Shown here: piece after piece, positions 17,691-26,832 of the stretch
How positions within the stretch are numbered: position 1 is the first letter of the stretch
How the letters are laid out: each line of letters opens with the position of its first letter
Source of the DNA: JANXAZ01 sp037446605
Lineage (GTDB): Bacteria > Pseudomonadota > Alphaproteobacteria > Geminicoccales > Geminicoccaceae
Reading direction: 5' to 3'
DNA length: 64,000 nt
Assembly: GCA_037446605.1 (NCBI GenBank)
Contig: JBBIIE010000005.1
Span: forward strand, 1-64,000
Translations under genes and position numbers: made by a program
The notes under the pieces: model-generated
Seen by the model: only the letters and a program-made list of their open reading frames with translations
Databases searched by the model: none
What the model was told of the DNA's origin: nothing

Positions 17691-17722
17691 CCCGCCGCGC
17701 TCCCCCGCGGCGGGCTTCTCGT
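17691..17722. terminator. Hairpin terminator between katG remnant and aroC
   Basis: CCCGCCGC (17691-17698) pairs with GCGGCGGG (17707-17714) around an 8-base loop, followed by CTTCTCGTT. It follows the katG remnant stop by 23 bases and lies between convergent units, so it may serve both directions. Confidence 0.55.
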
Positions 17723-17759
17723 TGCGCTGGGCGCCGAACCGCGGTCGGTTGGGTGAAGC

Positions 17760-18836
17760 TCAGCGGCCGCGAAAGACGCCGCGGTGGCGCAGAAGGTGGT
17801 CGGCGAGCACGCAGGCCATCATGGCCTCGCCGACCGGAACGGCGCGGATCCCCACGCACGGATCGTGGCGGCCCTTGGTCGCGATCTCGGTCTCGCGACC
17901 GTCCCGGGTGATCGTCCGCCGCGGGACGAGGATCGAGGAGGTCGGCTTCACCGCGAAGCGCACGACGACGTCCTGGCCCGTGGAGATCCCGCCAAGGATC
18001 CCGCCGGCATGGTTCGAAAGGAAGCGTGGGCCCTCGTTCCCCAACCGGATCTCGTCGGCGTTCTCCTCTCCGCGCAGGGCCGCGGCGGCGAAGCCGGCGC
18101 CGATCTCCACACCCTTGACCGCGTTGATGCTCATCATCGCCTTGGCGAGGTCGGCATCGAGCTTGTCGTAGACCGGCTCGCCGAGGCCCGCGGGCACACC
18201 CTTGGCCACGACCTCGATCACCGCACCGATCGAGGAGCCCGCCTTGCGCACCTCGACGAGCTGCTGCTCCCAGCGCGCCGCGGCCTCGGCGTCCGGACAC
18301 CAGAAGGGGTTGCGTTCGATCTCGTCGGGATCGAAGCGGACGGGATCGATCCGGTCGGCGCCCATCTGGACCAGGTAGCCGCGGATCTCGACCTCGGGCC
18401 CGAGGACCTTGCGGGCGATGGCGCCGGCCGCCACCCGACAGGCGGTCTCGCGGGCCGAGGCTCGGCCACCACCCCGGTGGTCGCGGATCCCGTACTTCAC
18501 GTCGTAGGTGAAGTCGGCGTGCCCGGGGCGATAGGCTTCCGCGAGTTCCGAGTAGTCCTTCGAGCGCTGGTCGACGTTGCGGATCACGAGGCTCACGGGC
18601 GTCCCCGTCGTCCGGCCCTCGAACACGCCCGAAAGGATCTCGACCCGGTCCGGCTCCCGGCGTTGCGTCGTGAACCTGGACTGGCCGGGCCGGCGTCGGT
18701 CGAGCCAGTACTGGATGTCGGCCTCGGCAAGCGGCAGGCGCGAGGGCACGCCGTCGACCACGACGCCGATCGCCGGCCCGTGACTCTCGCCCCAGGTGGT
18801 GAAGCGGAAGAGGGTGCCGAAGGACGAGCCGGCCAT
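17760..18836 (-). CDS. aroC: Chorismate synthase
   Basis: This 358-residue protein has full family length. It shows the signatures GESHGPAIGVVVDGVPSRLP near the N-terminus, YGIRDHRGGGRASARETACR in the middle and FAVKPTSSILVPRRTIT near the C-terminus. It converts 5-enolpyruvylshikimate-3-phosphate to chorismate with reduced FMN, the last shared step of aromatic amino acid synthesis. It lies 17 bp downstream of fabI on the same strand, a pairing seen in alphaproteobacteria, and is probably cotranscribed with it. Confidence 0.97.
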   Translation of the reverse strand: MAGSSFGTLFRFTTWGESHGPAIGVVVDGVPSRLPLAEADIQYWLDRRRPGQSRFTTQRREPDRVEILSGVFEGRTTGTPVSLVIRNVDQRSKDYSELAEAYRPGHADFTYDVKYGIRDHRGGGRASARETACRVAAGAIARKVLGPEVEIRGYLVQMGADRIDPVRFDPDEIERNPFWCPDAEAAARWEQQLVEVRKAGSSIGAVIEVVAKGVPAGLGEPVYDKLDADLAKAMMSINAVKGVEIGAGFAAAALRGEENADEIRLGNEGPRFLSNHAGGILGGISTGQDVVVRFAVKPTSSILVPRRTITRDGRETEIATKGRHDPCVGIRAVPVGEAMMACVLADHLLRHRGVFRGR

Positions 18837-18853
18837 ACGAGTTCCGGTCGACG

Positions 18854-19666
18854 CTAGACCGTGGCGATGTCGGGCGCGTCGACCGCCTTCATGCCGACGA
18901 CGTGGTAGCCGCAGTCGACGTGCAGGACCTCGCCGGTCGTGCCTGCGCCGAGCTCGGAAAGGAGGAAGAGCGCTGCGCCACCCACATCGTCGATCGTGAC
19001 GTTGCGCTTCAGGGGGGAATTGTACTCGTTCCACTTCAAGATGTAGCGGAAGTCACCGATCCCCGAGGCGGCGAGCGTGCGCACCGGACCGGCCGAGATC
19101 GCGTTCACGCGGATCCCCTTGCCGCCGAGGTCGACGGCGAGGTAGCGGACCGAGGCCTCGAGCGCCGCCTTGGCCACGCCCATGACGTTGTAGTGCGGCG
19201 TCACCCGGGTCGAGCCGATGTAGGTCAAGGTCAACAGGCTCGACCCAGCAGCCATCAGAGGCTCGGCTCGCCTTGCCAATTCGGTGAAGGAATAGCACGA
19301 GATCGCCATGGTCTTCTGGAAATTGTCGAGCGTGGTGTCGATGTAGCGACCCTTGAGCTGCTCTTTATCCGAGAAGGCGATGGCGTGCACGAGAAAGTCC
19401 AACCTGCCCCAGCGCGTCCCGATCGCCGAGAACAAAGCGTCGAGGCTGGCGGCGTCGGCGACGTCGGCGGCGAGCACGAGCTCGGCCCCGAGCTCGTCGG
19501 CGAGCGGGCGGACACGCTTGAGCAGGGCCTCGCCCTGATAGGTCACGGCCAGCTCGGCGCCGTGCAGGCGGGCCGTCCGAGCGATACCCCAGGCGAGCGA
19601 GCGCTCGTTGGCGATCCCCATGACGAGGCCTCTCTTCCCGGCCATGAGGGGGGTCGGGGCGGTCAT
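18854..19666 (-). CDS. fabI: Enoyl-[acyl-carrier-protein] reductase (NADH) FabI
   Basis: This 270-residue divergent short-chain dehydrogenase has the FabI nucleotide signature GLVMGIANERSLAWGIA. The active site is YNVMGVAKAALEAS, with the Y-x6-K spacing typical of FabI, and the end NAISAGPVRTLAASGI is conserved. It catalyses the last reduction in each round of fatty-acid elongation. Start is the ATG at 19666; MAGKRG seven codons later is a possible shorter form. It sits 42 bp after the GH94 gene and directly before aroC. Confidence 0.97.
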   Translation of the reverse strand: MTAPTPLMAGKRGLVMGIANERSLAWGIARTARLHGAELAVTYQGEALLKRVRPLADELGAELVLAADVADAASLDALFSAIGTRWGRLDFLVHAIAFSDKEQLKGRYIDTTLDNFQKTMAISCYSFTELARRAEPLMAAGSSLLTLTYIGSTRVTPHYNVMGVAKAALEASVRYLAVDLGGKGIRVNAISAGPVRTLAASGIGDFRYILKWNEYNSPLKRNVTIDDVGGAALFLLSELGAGTTGEVLHVDCGYHVVGMKAVDAPDIATV

Positions 19667-19708
19667 ACGGGGGCGGCTCCGGCGCTGGCTCCTGGGCTCG
19701 GGCCGATC

Positions 19709-22700
19709 CTAGAGATCGCCACGGTCGCGCGGAAGGGTCCGCGGCGCCACGATCGGTGCCGCAGCCGGTGCGGCCTCCACGCGACCGGCGGCGTCGACCA
19801 GCACCCGACCCCGCCAGACCAGCCGTCGCAGGCGGAGCTCGCCGCGGGGGACGGTCGGATGCTCGGGCAGGACCAACTCGCCACCGCGCGCCTCGAGACC
19901 GAGCAACCCGTAGGCCGCACTCAGCATGCGGGCCGCCGAGCCGGTGTACCAGGCCCATCCCCCGCGCTCCTCGTAGCCCGGGCCGAAGCTCACATCGGCG
20001 GGCTGCTGGTGCGGCGGAAGCCCGTAGCGAGCGAGCCGCGCCGGATCCGATTCGCCGAGTGGGGAGATCTTGTACCAGATGTCGACCGCGCGAGCCCGTA
20101 GCCGGGCGCCCTCGTCGGGCCGGCCGACCTCCTCGGCCAGCCCCGCCAGCCGAAGCAGGGCGTCGACCAGCCACGAGACACCGTGGCTGTACTGGCCGCC
20201 GTTCTCGCGGACGCCGGGTGGGTAGGCGGCGATCCGTCCGGGGTAGGGATCGCTCGCCTCGTCGAACGGCGGGTCCAGGAGCAGCACCATCCCGTCGCGC
20301 TCGAGCCGACCGAGGGCACGCTCGATCAGGCGGATGCCCTCGTCGAGGTCGACGGCACCGGACAGGACCGGCCAGGCTGCCGACAGGGCGTCGTCGAGCA
20401 GGAGCTCGCGGCCTCGGTCGTCGGTGGCACGAACGAACCGATCGCCACGCGCCATCCTCCGCAGCGATCGGCGCAGCCCATCGGCTGCCGCGCGCCAGGT
20501 CGAGGCGAGCCCTTCCTCGCCACGCGCCTCCGCCAGGGGCGCCATGTCGTGCAGCACGCCCAGGAGGAAGCAGCCGAGCCAGACGCTCTGGCCGCGGCCC
20601 CGGCGGCCGAGCCGGTCGAGGCCGTCGTTCCAGTCACCGGCGCCGATCAGCGGCAGGCCGTCGGGGCCGAGCCGGGCGAGGGTGAAGGCCACGGCACGCC
20701 GGCAATGCTCGAACAGGCTCTCGACCTCGCGGGAGGGCCTCGGCGCCAGCACGATCCCCTCCGCCTCGGGCGGGATCGGCCGCCCCTCGAGGAACGGCAC
20801 CGGCTCGTCGAGGATGTCGACGTCGCCGCTGCCGGCCACGTACCGCGCCACGACATAGGGCAGCCAGAGCTGCGGGTCGGCGACGCGGTTGCGCGCCGCG
20901 AGCCCGGTGCGACCCTCCCAGGAGGGGTGCCACCACTGCACCACGTCGCCCTCGAGGAACTGCTGGGCCGCGTGGAGCAGGATCTGGGCCCGCGCGGCCT
21001 CCGGATCGAGCAGGACGAGCGGCAGCACGTCCTGGAGCTGGTCACGGAAGCCGAACGCGCCGCCGCGCTGCTGCGGACCGCAGCGGCCCCAGAGCCGGGC
21101 GCTCAGCAGCTGGTAAGGCAGCCAGTCGTTGACCAGGCGGTCGAAGGACGGGTCGTTGGTCTCGATCCGCAACCTGCCGAGCCGCTCGTCCCAGAGCGCG
21201 CGGGTCCGCTCGACGGTGGCCAGCGCCCGTGCCGGATCGCGCAGGCGGCGAGCGAGCCCGCGGGCCTCGGCGAGCTGGCTCGTCTGGCCGAGCACGAGCG
21301 TCACGCAGGTCTCCTCGCCCGGGTCGAGCTCCAGATCGCCGGCGAAGGCGACGAGCCGTTCGCCATCGTCCCGGCAGCGCGGGTCCGGCAGCCCCTCGGC
21401 GAGGAGGATCGGGCCTTTCGCCCAGGCATCGGGCATGCCGACGACACGCGCCCGCAGGGTCTCGACGACATCGGCCGAGAGGCTGGTCGCCACGAACAGC
21501 CAGCCCTTGCGGAAGTCGTTGCGCGCATGGCGCAGATAGGCGGCGAACGGCCCGGTCTCCTCGATCTCGCCCTCCAGATGGCCACGACTGTCGCGCGGCA
21601 GCTCGGCCAGCGCCGCGTGCAGCATCGGCATCACCCGCAGCCGGCGGCGGATCGTCGAGCGGTTGCGGATCCACAGCAGATCGACCTGGATCGGCAGATC
21701 GTCGATCACGACCACCTCGAGCTCGAGCTCGAGACCGCCCCCCTCGCTCGGCTCCTTGCGGAACAGGACCGATCCGGGCGCGAAACGGACCTCGTGGCGA
21801 GCGTCCGCCCGGCGCGCCGGCGCGAAGCCCGCGGTCTCGACGATCCCCGTCTCGCGGTCGAGCACGTAGATCGCACGGCTCGGCCAGTCGACCGGGACCG
21901 CATCGATCTGGAAGCGGTTCCAGGCGTTCTGCTGGGCGTTGCCGCCGAAGGCGTAGATCTCCCCGTCGCTCGCGACGACGGCCCCGTGGCCGAGCGGACT
22001 GGCGAGGAGATGATGCCAGGGCCGCGCCAGGGCTCCCGGCAGACGCAGCGCGCGTCCGTCCACCTCGAACCCGGCTCGGGGCTCGGTCGGCAGGGGTGGA
22101 TCGCGCAGCTCCCGGCGCGCCGCCAGCTCCGCCTCGAGACGCTCGGGGTCCGGCATCGGCCGACCACCGTACCGGGTGATCAGCCGGACCGCCTCCGAGC
22201 GATCCCGGGCGTAGCCGTCGACGAGGCGCAGTGCCGCACTGCCCCGAGCCGGCAGGTCGATCCGGATGGTCAGGCTCGCCGCCGGATCGAAGGTGTAGAG
22301 GAGCCCCGCCTCCTCGACCGGCCGTGGCGCGCCGGGCGCGAGGCCGGCGGGCGCCCTGATCCCCCCCGGGCCCAGGAACCGGCTGCGGCTGTCCTCGAAG
22401 CCGACCAACCGCACGCCGCCGGCTGCGGCGGCCAGGGCGTGGAAGGCGAGCTCGGGCGACGGACGCTCGTCGGCCGCACGTCGGGCCCCGTTCGGCAGCA
22501 TGCGGTTGCGGGCCAGGATGGCCGCGAGCGACGGCAGGAACCACGTGCCCACGTGCAGGGCCGCGAAGGCGGGCGCCCGCTCGTAGGCGTCGCGTGGCGC
22601 GAGCGCCAGCTCCTGGTAGCTCGTGAGCTGCAGCCGGCGCGGTCGATCCTCGAGGTTGACGATCTCGAGATCCCACAGCTCGACCGGATCGGTGCGCGCC

Positions 22701-25300
22701 ACGGCGACCTCGGCGCGCAGGCGAAGGCCCAGGCCGCGGCGGGAGAGGCGGGCCGCCCAGGGCACCGGCCGGCTGGTCTCCGGGAACGTCGGATCGAGCG
22801 TCCCGGGCAGGGCCTGGAGCGCGAGCGGCAGGGTCTCGGGCTGGTCCGGGTCACGGAGCCAGAAGAGCTTGCCGCGCCGGCGCAGCGGGTCGTCCGGGCG
22901 GCGTGTGAGGTCGAGCTCGTACTCGCGGTGCAGCGCGCTCAGAACCCGCGAGAAGCCCCGCCCGTCGGCGGCGATCTCGACCGTGTAGCGGCCGTTGCTC
23001 AACAGCCACGGGCGGTCGGGCGCCCAGCCGACGCCGGGCTGGGTGCGCGGTCGCGGATGGCGCACGCGACGGGCACGCGCCAGCTCGTTGTAGAGGATCG
23101 CCAGCACCAGCGAGCAGAGGCCGGCCGCGAAGGCGTAGCCGACCAGGGCCGTGCCGACCGCGGGCAGGAGCGGGCCGGCCGCCGCGCGCACCTGCTCCGC
23201 TCCCGTCCAGACCCGATCCCACTCGCCACCGCGCGGGATGTAGAAGGGGATCAGCAGCGGCAGCCAGGTCGCGAACCGCCGGATGCCCTCCGGGATGCAG
23301 CGGGTGCGGGCCGAGTGGCCGAGGAAGCGGGCCGCCTTCTCGTCGAGCACATCGCCGCCGACGAAGGAGAGGTTGACCAGCGTCGCCACGCGCAGGCCCA
23401 TGTGGTCGAACCAGATGAGCATCCGCAGCCAGTCGTAGGCGAGGAGGCCGAGGAACAGCTCGAGGCTCCAGGCGCGGAACTCCTCGGGCCCCAGCCGGAC
23501 GGACTGCACCGTGGCGACCAGTGTGCGCACGGCACCATCCTGGTTGTACCAGGAGGGATCGGCGGAGAGCCGCAGGAACGAGTAGATGATCGGAGCCATC
23601 CAGAGGCCCCAGCGCAGGACCCGAATGGCCTGCTCGACCAGCGCCACGAGGCCGCGCGAGGAGAACAGCTCCTCGAGCGGACGCAGCCGGCGCTCGACCA
23701 GGGCGGTCAGGAGGACGAGGTTGATCGAGAACAGAGGTGCCGCGAGCGACCAGTTGATCACGCCGGACAGGGATTCGGCATAGAGAAGCGCCACACCACC
23801 GCCCACCTGTCCGAGGTCCTGGGCCCCCCACTTGCTGAACAGGGGATAGACCACGTAGCGCTCGATCGCGCGACCGTCGGCCGGGAAGTGGACGCTGGCG
23901 TAGCGGGCCGCCTTGTCGAGAACGGTGGCGAGCTGGGCCGCGTCGACGTACCAGGCGAGCGCGCCCCCGGCGATGCCGCCGAGCAGTGCGCCCAGTGCGT
24001 AGAGCCGCCACGTCTGCAGTCCTCGACGGCGCCCCTGTGCGACCTCGAGCGCGTCGGTGAGCAGATCGATCCCGGCATAGGCTGCGATCCCGGCGACCGC
24101 GCCGAAGAGGAATCGGGCGAGGGGGCCGGCCTCGGGGAGACCGCTGGACCAGCCGAGACCGATCGCGAGCCCGATCACGGCGCCGCGGGCATAGCCCGAG
24201 GACTGTCCCGCCGCGTGGACCAGGCGACGCCAGAAGGCGGGACTGCCGTCGAAGGTCTCGACGATCGTGCGCGCGGCCGGGAACAGGAGCGCGCCCGCCA
24301 CGGTCGCCAGCACCAGCGGCGCGGCCTCCGCCACGGCGCGCACCAGCGGCGAGGCGGCGAGGCCCGCCGGAACGTGGATCACGAGCAGGAAGACCAGCGT
24401 GTAGACGGCACCCTTGGCGAGGCCGTCCCGCCAGTGCCCGATCGCGGCGGCACGGGTCGGCCGGCGCACGATCAGCGCATCGAGGAGCACGCCGGTCATC
24501 AGGAACACCTGTGCCCAGAGAGCGGCCTGGGCGAGCGCGCCGCTCACGAGCACCGCCAGCAGCCGGGGCAGGGCCGGAAACTCGGCCACGGCACGGCTCG
24601 AGCCGAGCTCGGCCACGACCGGCGAGAGCACCGCACCCAGGGCCGCCGCCACGAGCAGGGCCAGGAGCAGCGGATCACGGGTCCCGCGTCGGTCCATGAC
24701 GAGCCCGAGTCCGACGGTGACCACGAGGTTGAAGCCCGCCAGCAGCAGCGTGCGGCCGAGCAGGATCGCCGTCTCGCCACTACCGCCCGCCGGCAGGAGG
24801 GCGCCGCCGAGCTCGGCCATCAGCGGCCGCGCACCCAGCGCCAGGAGTATTCCCAAGAGGAAGGGCGCGACGAGCCAGGCGACGCTGGTCAACGGATGCG
24901 GCAGCCGCCCCTCGCGCCCGAGCGTCCAGACCGCGGCCGCTAGATAGAGCGCGGTCGCGGCCGCGGCGCCGAGCGGCGTCAGCGTGACCAGCTCGGCCCA
25001 GTGCAGGGGCGTACCCCAGGGTCGGGCCTCCGGGTCGCAGGCGAGCGCCAGGAGGAGGAACGCGACCGCGTCCAAGGCGAGACGCGGGCCGAGCCGATTC
25101 CGTGCTCCGACGGCCCGTGCCGAGGCGATCAGCGCCAGCGTGCCCGCTACGGTCGAAGCCGCCGCAGCCGCCATGCCGGCTCCGCGCATCGCCGAGGCAC
25201 TCGCAGCCAGCCCGAGGAACAGCGCCGCCAGGGCGGAGCCGACCTCCGCCCATCCCCAGCGGCCCGGACGTTGGCACTCCGCGGTCGAGCCGGTGTTCAT
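19709..25300 (-). CDS. Giant membrane protein with C-terminal GH94 (glycoside phosphorylase/NdvB-like) module
   Basis: This 1863-residue protein has two parts. Residues 1 to ~755 are polytopic membrane, with many hydrophobic segments and no recognisable glycosyltransferase motifs. From ~765 (NGRYTVEIAADGRGFSRV) come two beta-sandwich regions of the glycosyltransferase-36/GH94 type, then an (alpha/alpha)6 barrel (~1390-1780). The barrel has FGFRDQLQDVLPL, WWHPSWEGRTG and GAGDWNDGLDRLGRRG; Asp ~1559 in WND matches the GH94 catalytic acid. Cyclic beta-1,2-glucan synthases (NdvB) end in such a module but add a GT84 domain not seen here. Start ATG 25300 has AAGGAG six bases upstream. A role in envelope glucan processing is inferred. 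It precedes fabI on the same strand. Confidence 0.8.
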   Translation of the reverse strand: MNTGSTAECQRPGRWGWAEVGSALAALFLGLAASASAMRGAGMAAAAASTVAGTLALIASARAVGARNRLGPRLALDAVAFLLLALACDPEARPWGTPLHWAELVTLTPLGAAAATALYLAAAVWTLGREGRLPHPLTSVAWLVAPFLLGILLALGARPLMAELGGALLPAGGSGETAILLGRTLLLAGFNLVVTVGLGLVMDRRGTRDPLLLALLVAAALGAVLSPVVAELGSSRAVAEFPALPRLLAVLVSGALAQAALWAQVFLMTGVLLDALIVRRPTRAAAIGHWRDGLAKGAVYTLVFLLVIHVPAGLAASPLVRAVAEAAPLVLATVAGALLFPAARTIVETFDGSPAFWRRLVHAAGQSSGYARGAVIGLAIGLGWSSGLPEAGPLARFLFGAVAGIAAYAGIDLLTDALEVAQGRRRGLQTWRLYALGALLGGIAGGALAWYVDAAQLATVLDKAARYASVHFPADGRAIERYVVYPLFSKWGAQDLGQVGGGVALLYAESLSGVINWSLAAPLFSINLVLLTALVERRLRPLEELFSSRGLVALVEQAIRVLRWGLWMAPIIYSFLRLSADPSWYNQDGAVRTLVATVQSVRLGPEEFRAWSLELFLGLLAYDWLRMLIWFDHMGLRVATLVNLSFVGGDVLDEKAARFLGHSARTRCIPEGIRRFATWLPLLIPFYIPRGGEWDRVWTGAEQVRAAAGPLLPAVGTALVGYAFAAGLCSLVLAILYNELARARRVRHPRPRTQPGVGWAPDRPWLLSNGRYTVEIAADGRGFSRVLSALHREYELDLTRRPDDPLRRRGKLFWLRDPDQPETLPLALQALPGTLDPTFPETSRPVPWAARLSRRGLGLRLRAEVAVARTDPVELWDLEIVNLEDRPRRLQLTSYQELALAPRDAYERAPAFAALHVGTWFLPSLAAILARNRMLPNGARRAADERPSPELAFHALAAAAGGVRLVGFEDSRSRFLGPGGIRAPAGLAPGAPRPVEEAGLLYTFDPAASLTIRIDLPARGSAALRLVDGYARDRSEAVRLITRYGGRPMPDPERLEAELAARRELRDPPLPTEPRAGFEVDGRALRLPGALARPWHHLLASPLGHGAVVASDGEIYAFGGNAQQNAWNRFQIDAVPVDWPSRAIYVLDRETGIVETAGFAPARRADARHEVRFAPGSVLFRKEPSEGGGLELELEVVVIDDLPIQVDLLWIRNRSTIRRRLRVMPMLHAALAELPRDSRGHLEGEIEETGPFAAYLRHARNDFRKGWLFVATSLSADVVETLRARVVGMPDAWAKGPILLAEGLPDPRCRDDGERLVAFAGDLELDPGEETCVTLVLGQTSQLAEARGLARRLRDPARALATVERTRALWDERLGRLRIETNDPSFDRLVNDWLPYQLLSARLWGRCGPQQRGGAFGFRDQLQDVLPLVLLDPEAARAQILLHAAQQFLEGDVVQWWHPSWEGRTGLAARNRVADPQLWLPYVVARYVAGSGDVDILDEPVPFLEGRPIPPEAEGIVLAPRPSREVESLFEHCRRAVAFTLARLGPDGLPLIGAGDWNDGLDRLGRRGRGQSVWLGCFLLGVLHDMAPLAEARGEEGLASTWRAAADGLRRSLRRMARGDRFVRATDDRGRELLLDDALSAAWPVLSGAVDLDEGIRLIERALGRLERDGMVLLLDPPFDEASDPYPGRIAAYPPGVRENGGQYSHGVSWLVDALLRLAGLAEEVGRPDEGARLRARAVDIWYKISPLGESDPARLARYGLPPHQQPADVSFGPGYEERGGWAWYTGSAARMLSAAYGLLGLEARGGELVLPEHPTVPRGELRLRRLVWRGRVLVDAAGRVEAAPAAAPIVAPRTLPRDRGDL

Positions 25301-25597
25301 GCGGGCTCCTTCTGGCGGATCGCATCGCGGCCCGTCGGGAAGGGCGCGGCGAGACGAGCGCTGCCGATCGGACTAGCGCCTCACCCGCTCCCGGCAAGCC
25401 GGGTCGCGCAGAATTTCCACGAACCGGCAACCAGCGCAACCATTACGAGTGCATCTGTCACCAAATTCTATTTTTATGCGATTCGAGCGCGCCTTCCGGA
25501 TGCCCGCTCGCGGTTCTCCCGAACGTGGATCGGATGGTCGCACTCGAACGGGCCGGCCAGGTGGCGCAGGCGCAGGTGCGGCCGGCACAGCCTGCAG
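25301..25597. other. Intergenic region with AT-rich patch upstream of the GH94 gene
   Basis: No gene is seen in this 297-bp gap. Bases 25441-25485 are conspicuously A/T-rich for this window and probably contain the GH94 promoter, but no convincing -35/-10 pair could be fixed. CCCGGC-AA-GCCGGG at 25391-25404 is a short dyad. Confidence 0.4.
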
Positions 25598-25981
25598 CTA
25601 CGCCGGCTCGACACCCCGGCGCCTGCGTGGTTTCGGCCCGTCGGGCTTGGCCTCGATCGGCTGGAGGAACCCGACGCGCACCAGCGAGGCGACGAAGCGC
25701 GCCGGCGATTCGGTCGACAGGTGCTGCCCACCCCATTTCTCGAACCGGCTCGCCATGCCGCGCATGAAGTCGACCCGGTTCCTGCCGCGGGCGAAGCTCA
25801 GCCAGCGGAGCTGATCGACGATCTCGCTGGCGGTCCGCGCGGTGTAGATGCGCCCGTCGTCGCGCGCGCGGTAACGGTGCCGCAGGCGTGCCTCCTCCGC
25901 CGTCGCACCCGGGACGTCGCCCCCGACGGGGACGCCGTCGACGCGGACGAGGCGCAGGCCCGCTCGGTAGGGTGCGGTCAT
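25598..25981 (-). CDS. Hypothetical protein, 127 residues
   Basis: I do not recognise this protein. It reads MTAPYRAGLRLVRVDGVPVG at the start and has a soluble, charged body (YRARDDGRIYTARTASEIVD, FARGRNRVDFMRGMASRFEK). There are no membrane segments and no metal motifs. Normal amino-acid balance and a GGGAG ribosome site ahead of the ATG at 25981 argue that it is real. It precedes the GH94 gene and follows a phosphoribosyltransferase on the same strand, with gaps of 297 and 136 bp. Function unknown. Confidence 0.65.
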   Translation of the reverse strand: MTAPYRAGLRLVRVDGVPVGGDVPGATAEEARLRHRYRARDDGRIYTARTASEIVDQLRWLSFARGRNRVDFMRGMASRFEKWGGQHLSTESPARFVASLVRVGFLQPIEAKPDGPKPRRRRGVEPA

Positions 25982-26117
25982 GCGCTTTCTCCCACTCGCC
26001 GCGAGGCCGACCTCCCGAACACGCTCGGCGCGCAGCCTCGTCCCCACGTCCGCGACGCGGTTCGCCGGGTCCCGAGGACCGACGCGACGTCATCGACCGT
26101 GAGGGCGTGGCTCGCCT

Positions 26118-26771
26118 TCATGCCCGCTCTCCCCACCCGGCGGCCAGCCCGAGCAACCGGACCACCTCGGCGTCCTCGGTCTGGGTGAAGTCATTGTAGA
26201 CCTGGCCCACCGCGCCGAGCCACTCGGGCTGCTCGAGCGCGATGCACTCCTCGGCTTCGCGAGCGAGATCGGCGAGCGTGTCGGGCGGTGCCACGGGGAC
26301 GGCCAGGATCCGCCGCCGCGGCCCCTGACGGGCCAGCGCGCGCAGGGCGGCACGCACGGTCGTGCCGGTGGCGATGCCGTCGTCGACCAGGACGACCGTG
26401 CGGCCGTGCACGGGCACGGCCGGCCGATCCCCGCAGTAGAGGCGACGACGGCGCTCGATCTCCGCGAGCTCGCGCCGCGCCTCGTCCCGGATCCAGGCCT
26501 CGTCGAGATCGTAGGCCCGGATCACCTCCTCGTTGCGCACGAGTACCGGCTCCGCACCGTCCACGACGGCGCCGGCCGCGAGCTCGCGATGGCCCGGGGC
26601 ACCGATCTTGCGCACCAGGAGCACGTCGAGCGGCGCGCGCAGCGCCCGGGCGATCTCGAAGGCGACCGGCACCCCGCCACGCGGAAGCGCCAGCACGACC
26701 ACGTCCTGCCCGACCAGGTGGCCGAGCCGCGCGGCGAGCCGGCGCCCGGCGTCGGTCCGATCGGCGAACAT
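26118..26771 (-). CDS. Phosphoribosyltransferase-domain protein
   Basis: This 217-residue type I PRTase has the PRPP-binding loop VVLVDDGIATGTTVRAALRA near residues 125-145, a 5'-phosphate/flexible-loop region LVRKIGAPGHRELAAGAVVD and the opening FADRTDAGRRLAARLGHLVG. This arrangement is typical of uncharacterised PRTases found in stress-type clusters, not of the classic purine or pyrimidine salvage enzymes. A strong AAAGGAGG precedes the ATG at 26771. The next gene upstream in the operon is a PRPP synthetase homologue, the producer of its likely cosubstrate. The base acceptor is unknown. Confidence 0.88.
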   Translation of the reverse strand: MFADRTDAGRRLAARLGHLVGQDVVVLALPRGGVPVAFEIARALRAPLDVLLVRKIGAPGHRELAAGAVVDGAEPVLVRNEEVIRAYDLDEAWIRDEARRELAEIERRRRLYCGDRPAVPVHGRTVVLVDDGIATGTTVRAALRALARQGPRRRILAVPVAPPDTLADLAREAEECIALEQPEWLGAVGQVYNDFTQTEDAEVVRLLGLAAGWGERA

Positions 26772-26832
26772 CGCGGAACCTCCTTTCGCCGTTTGGGTGG
26801 TCTCGTCCGCGCGCCCGAGCTCCCCTGCCGTC

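Noticed and set aside
20183..24943. 1586-codon plus-strand open frame opposite the GH94 gene
   Set aside because: Long antisense frames are expected in GC-rich DNA. The minus strand carries recognisable GH94 motifs and this frame none.
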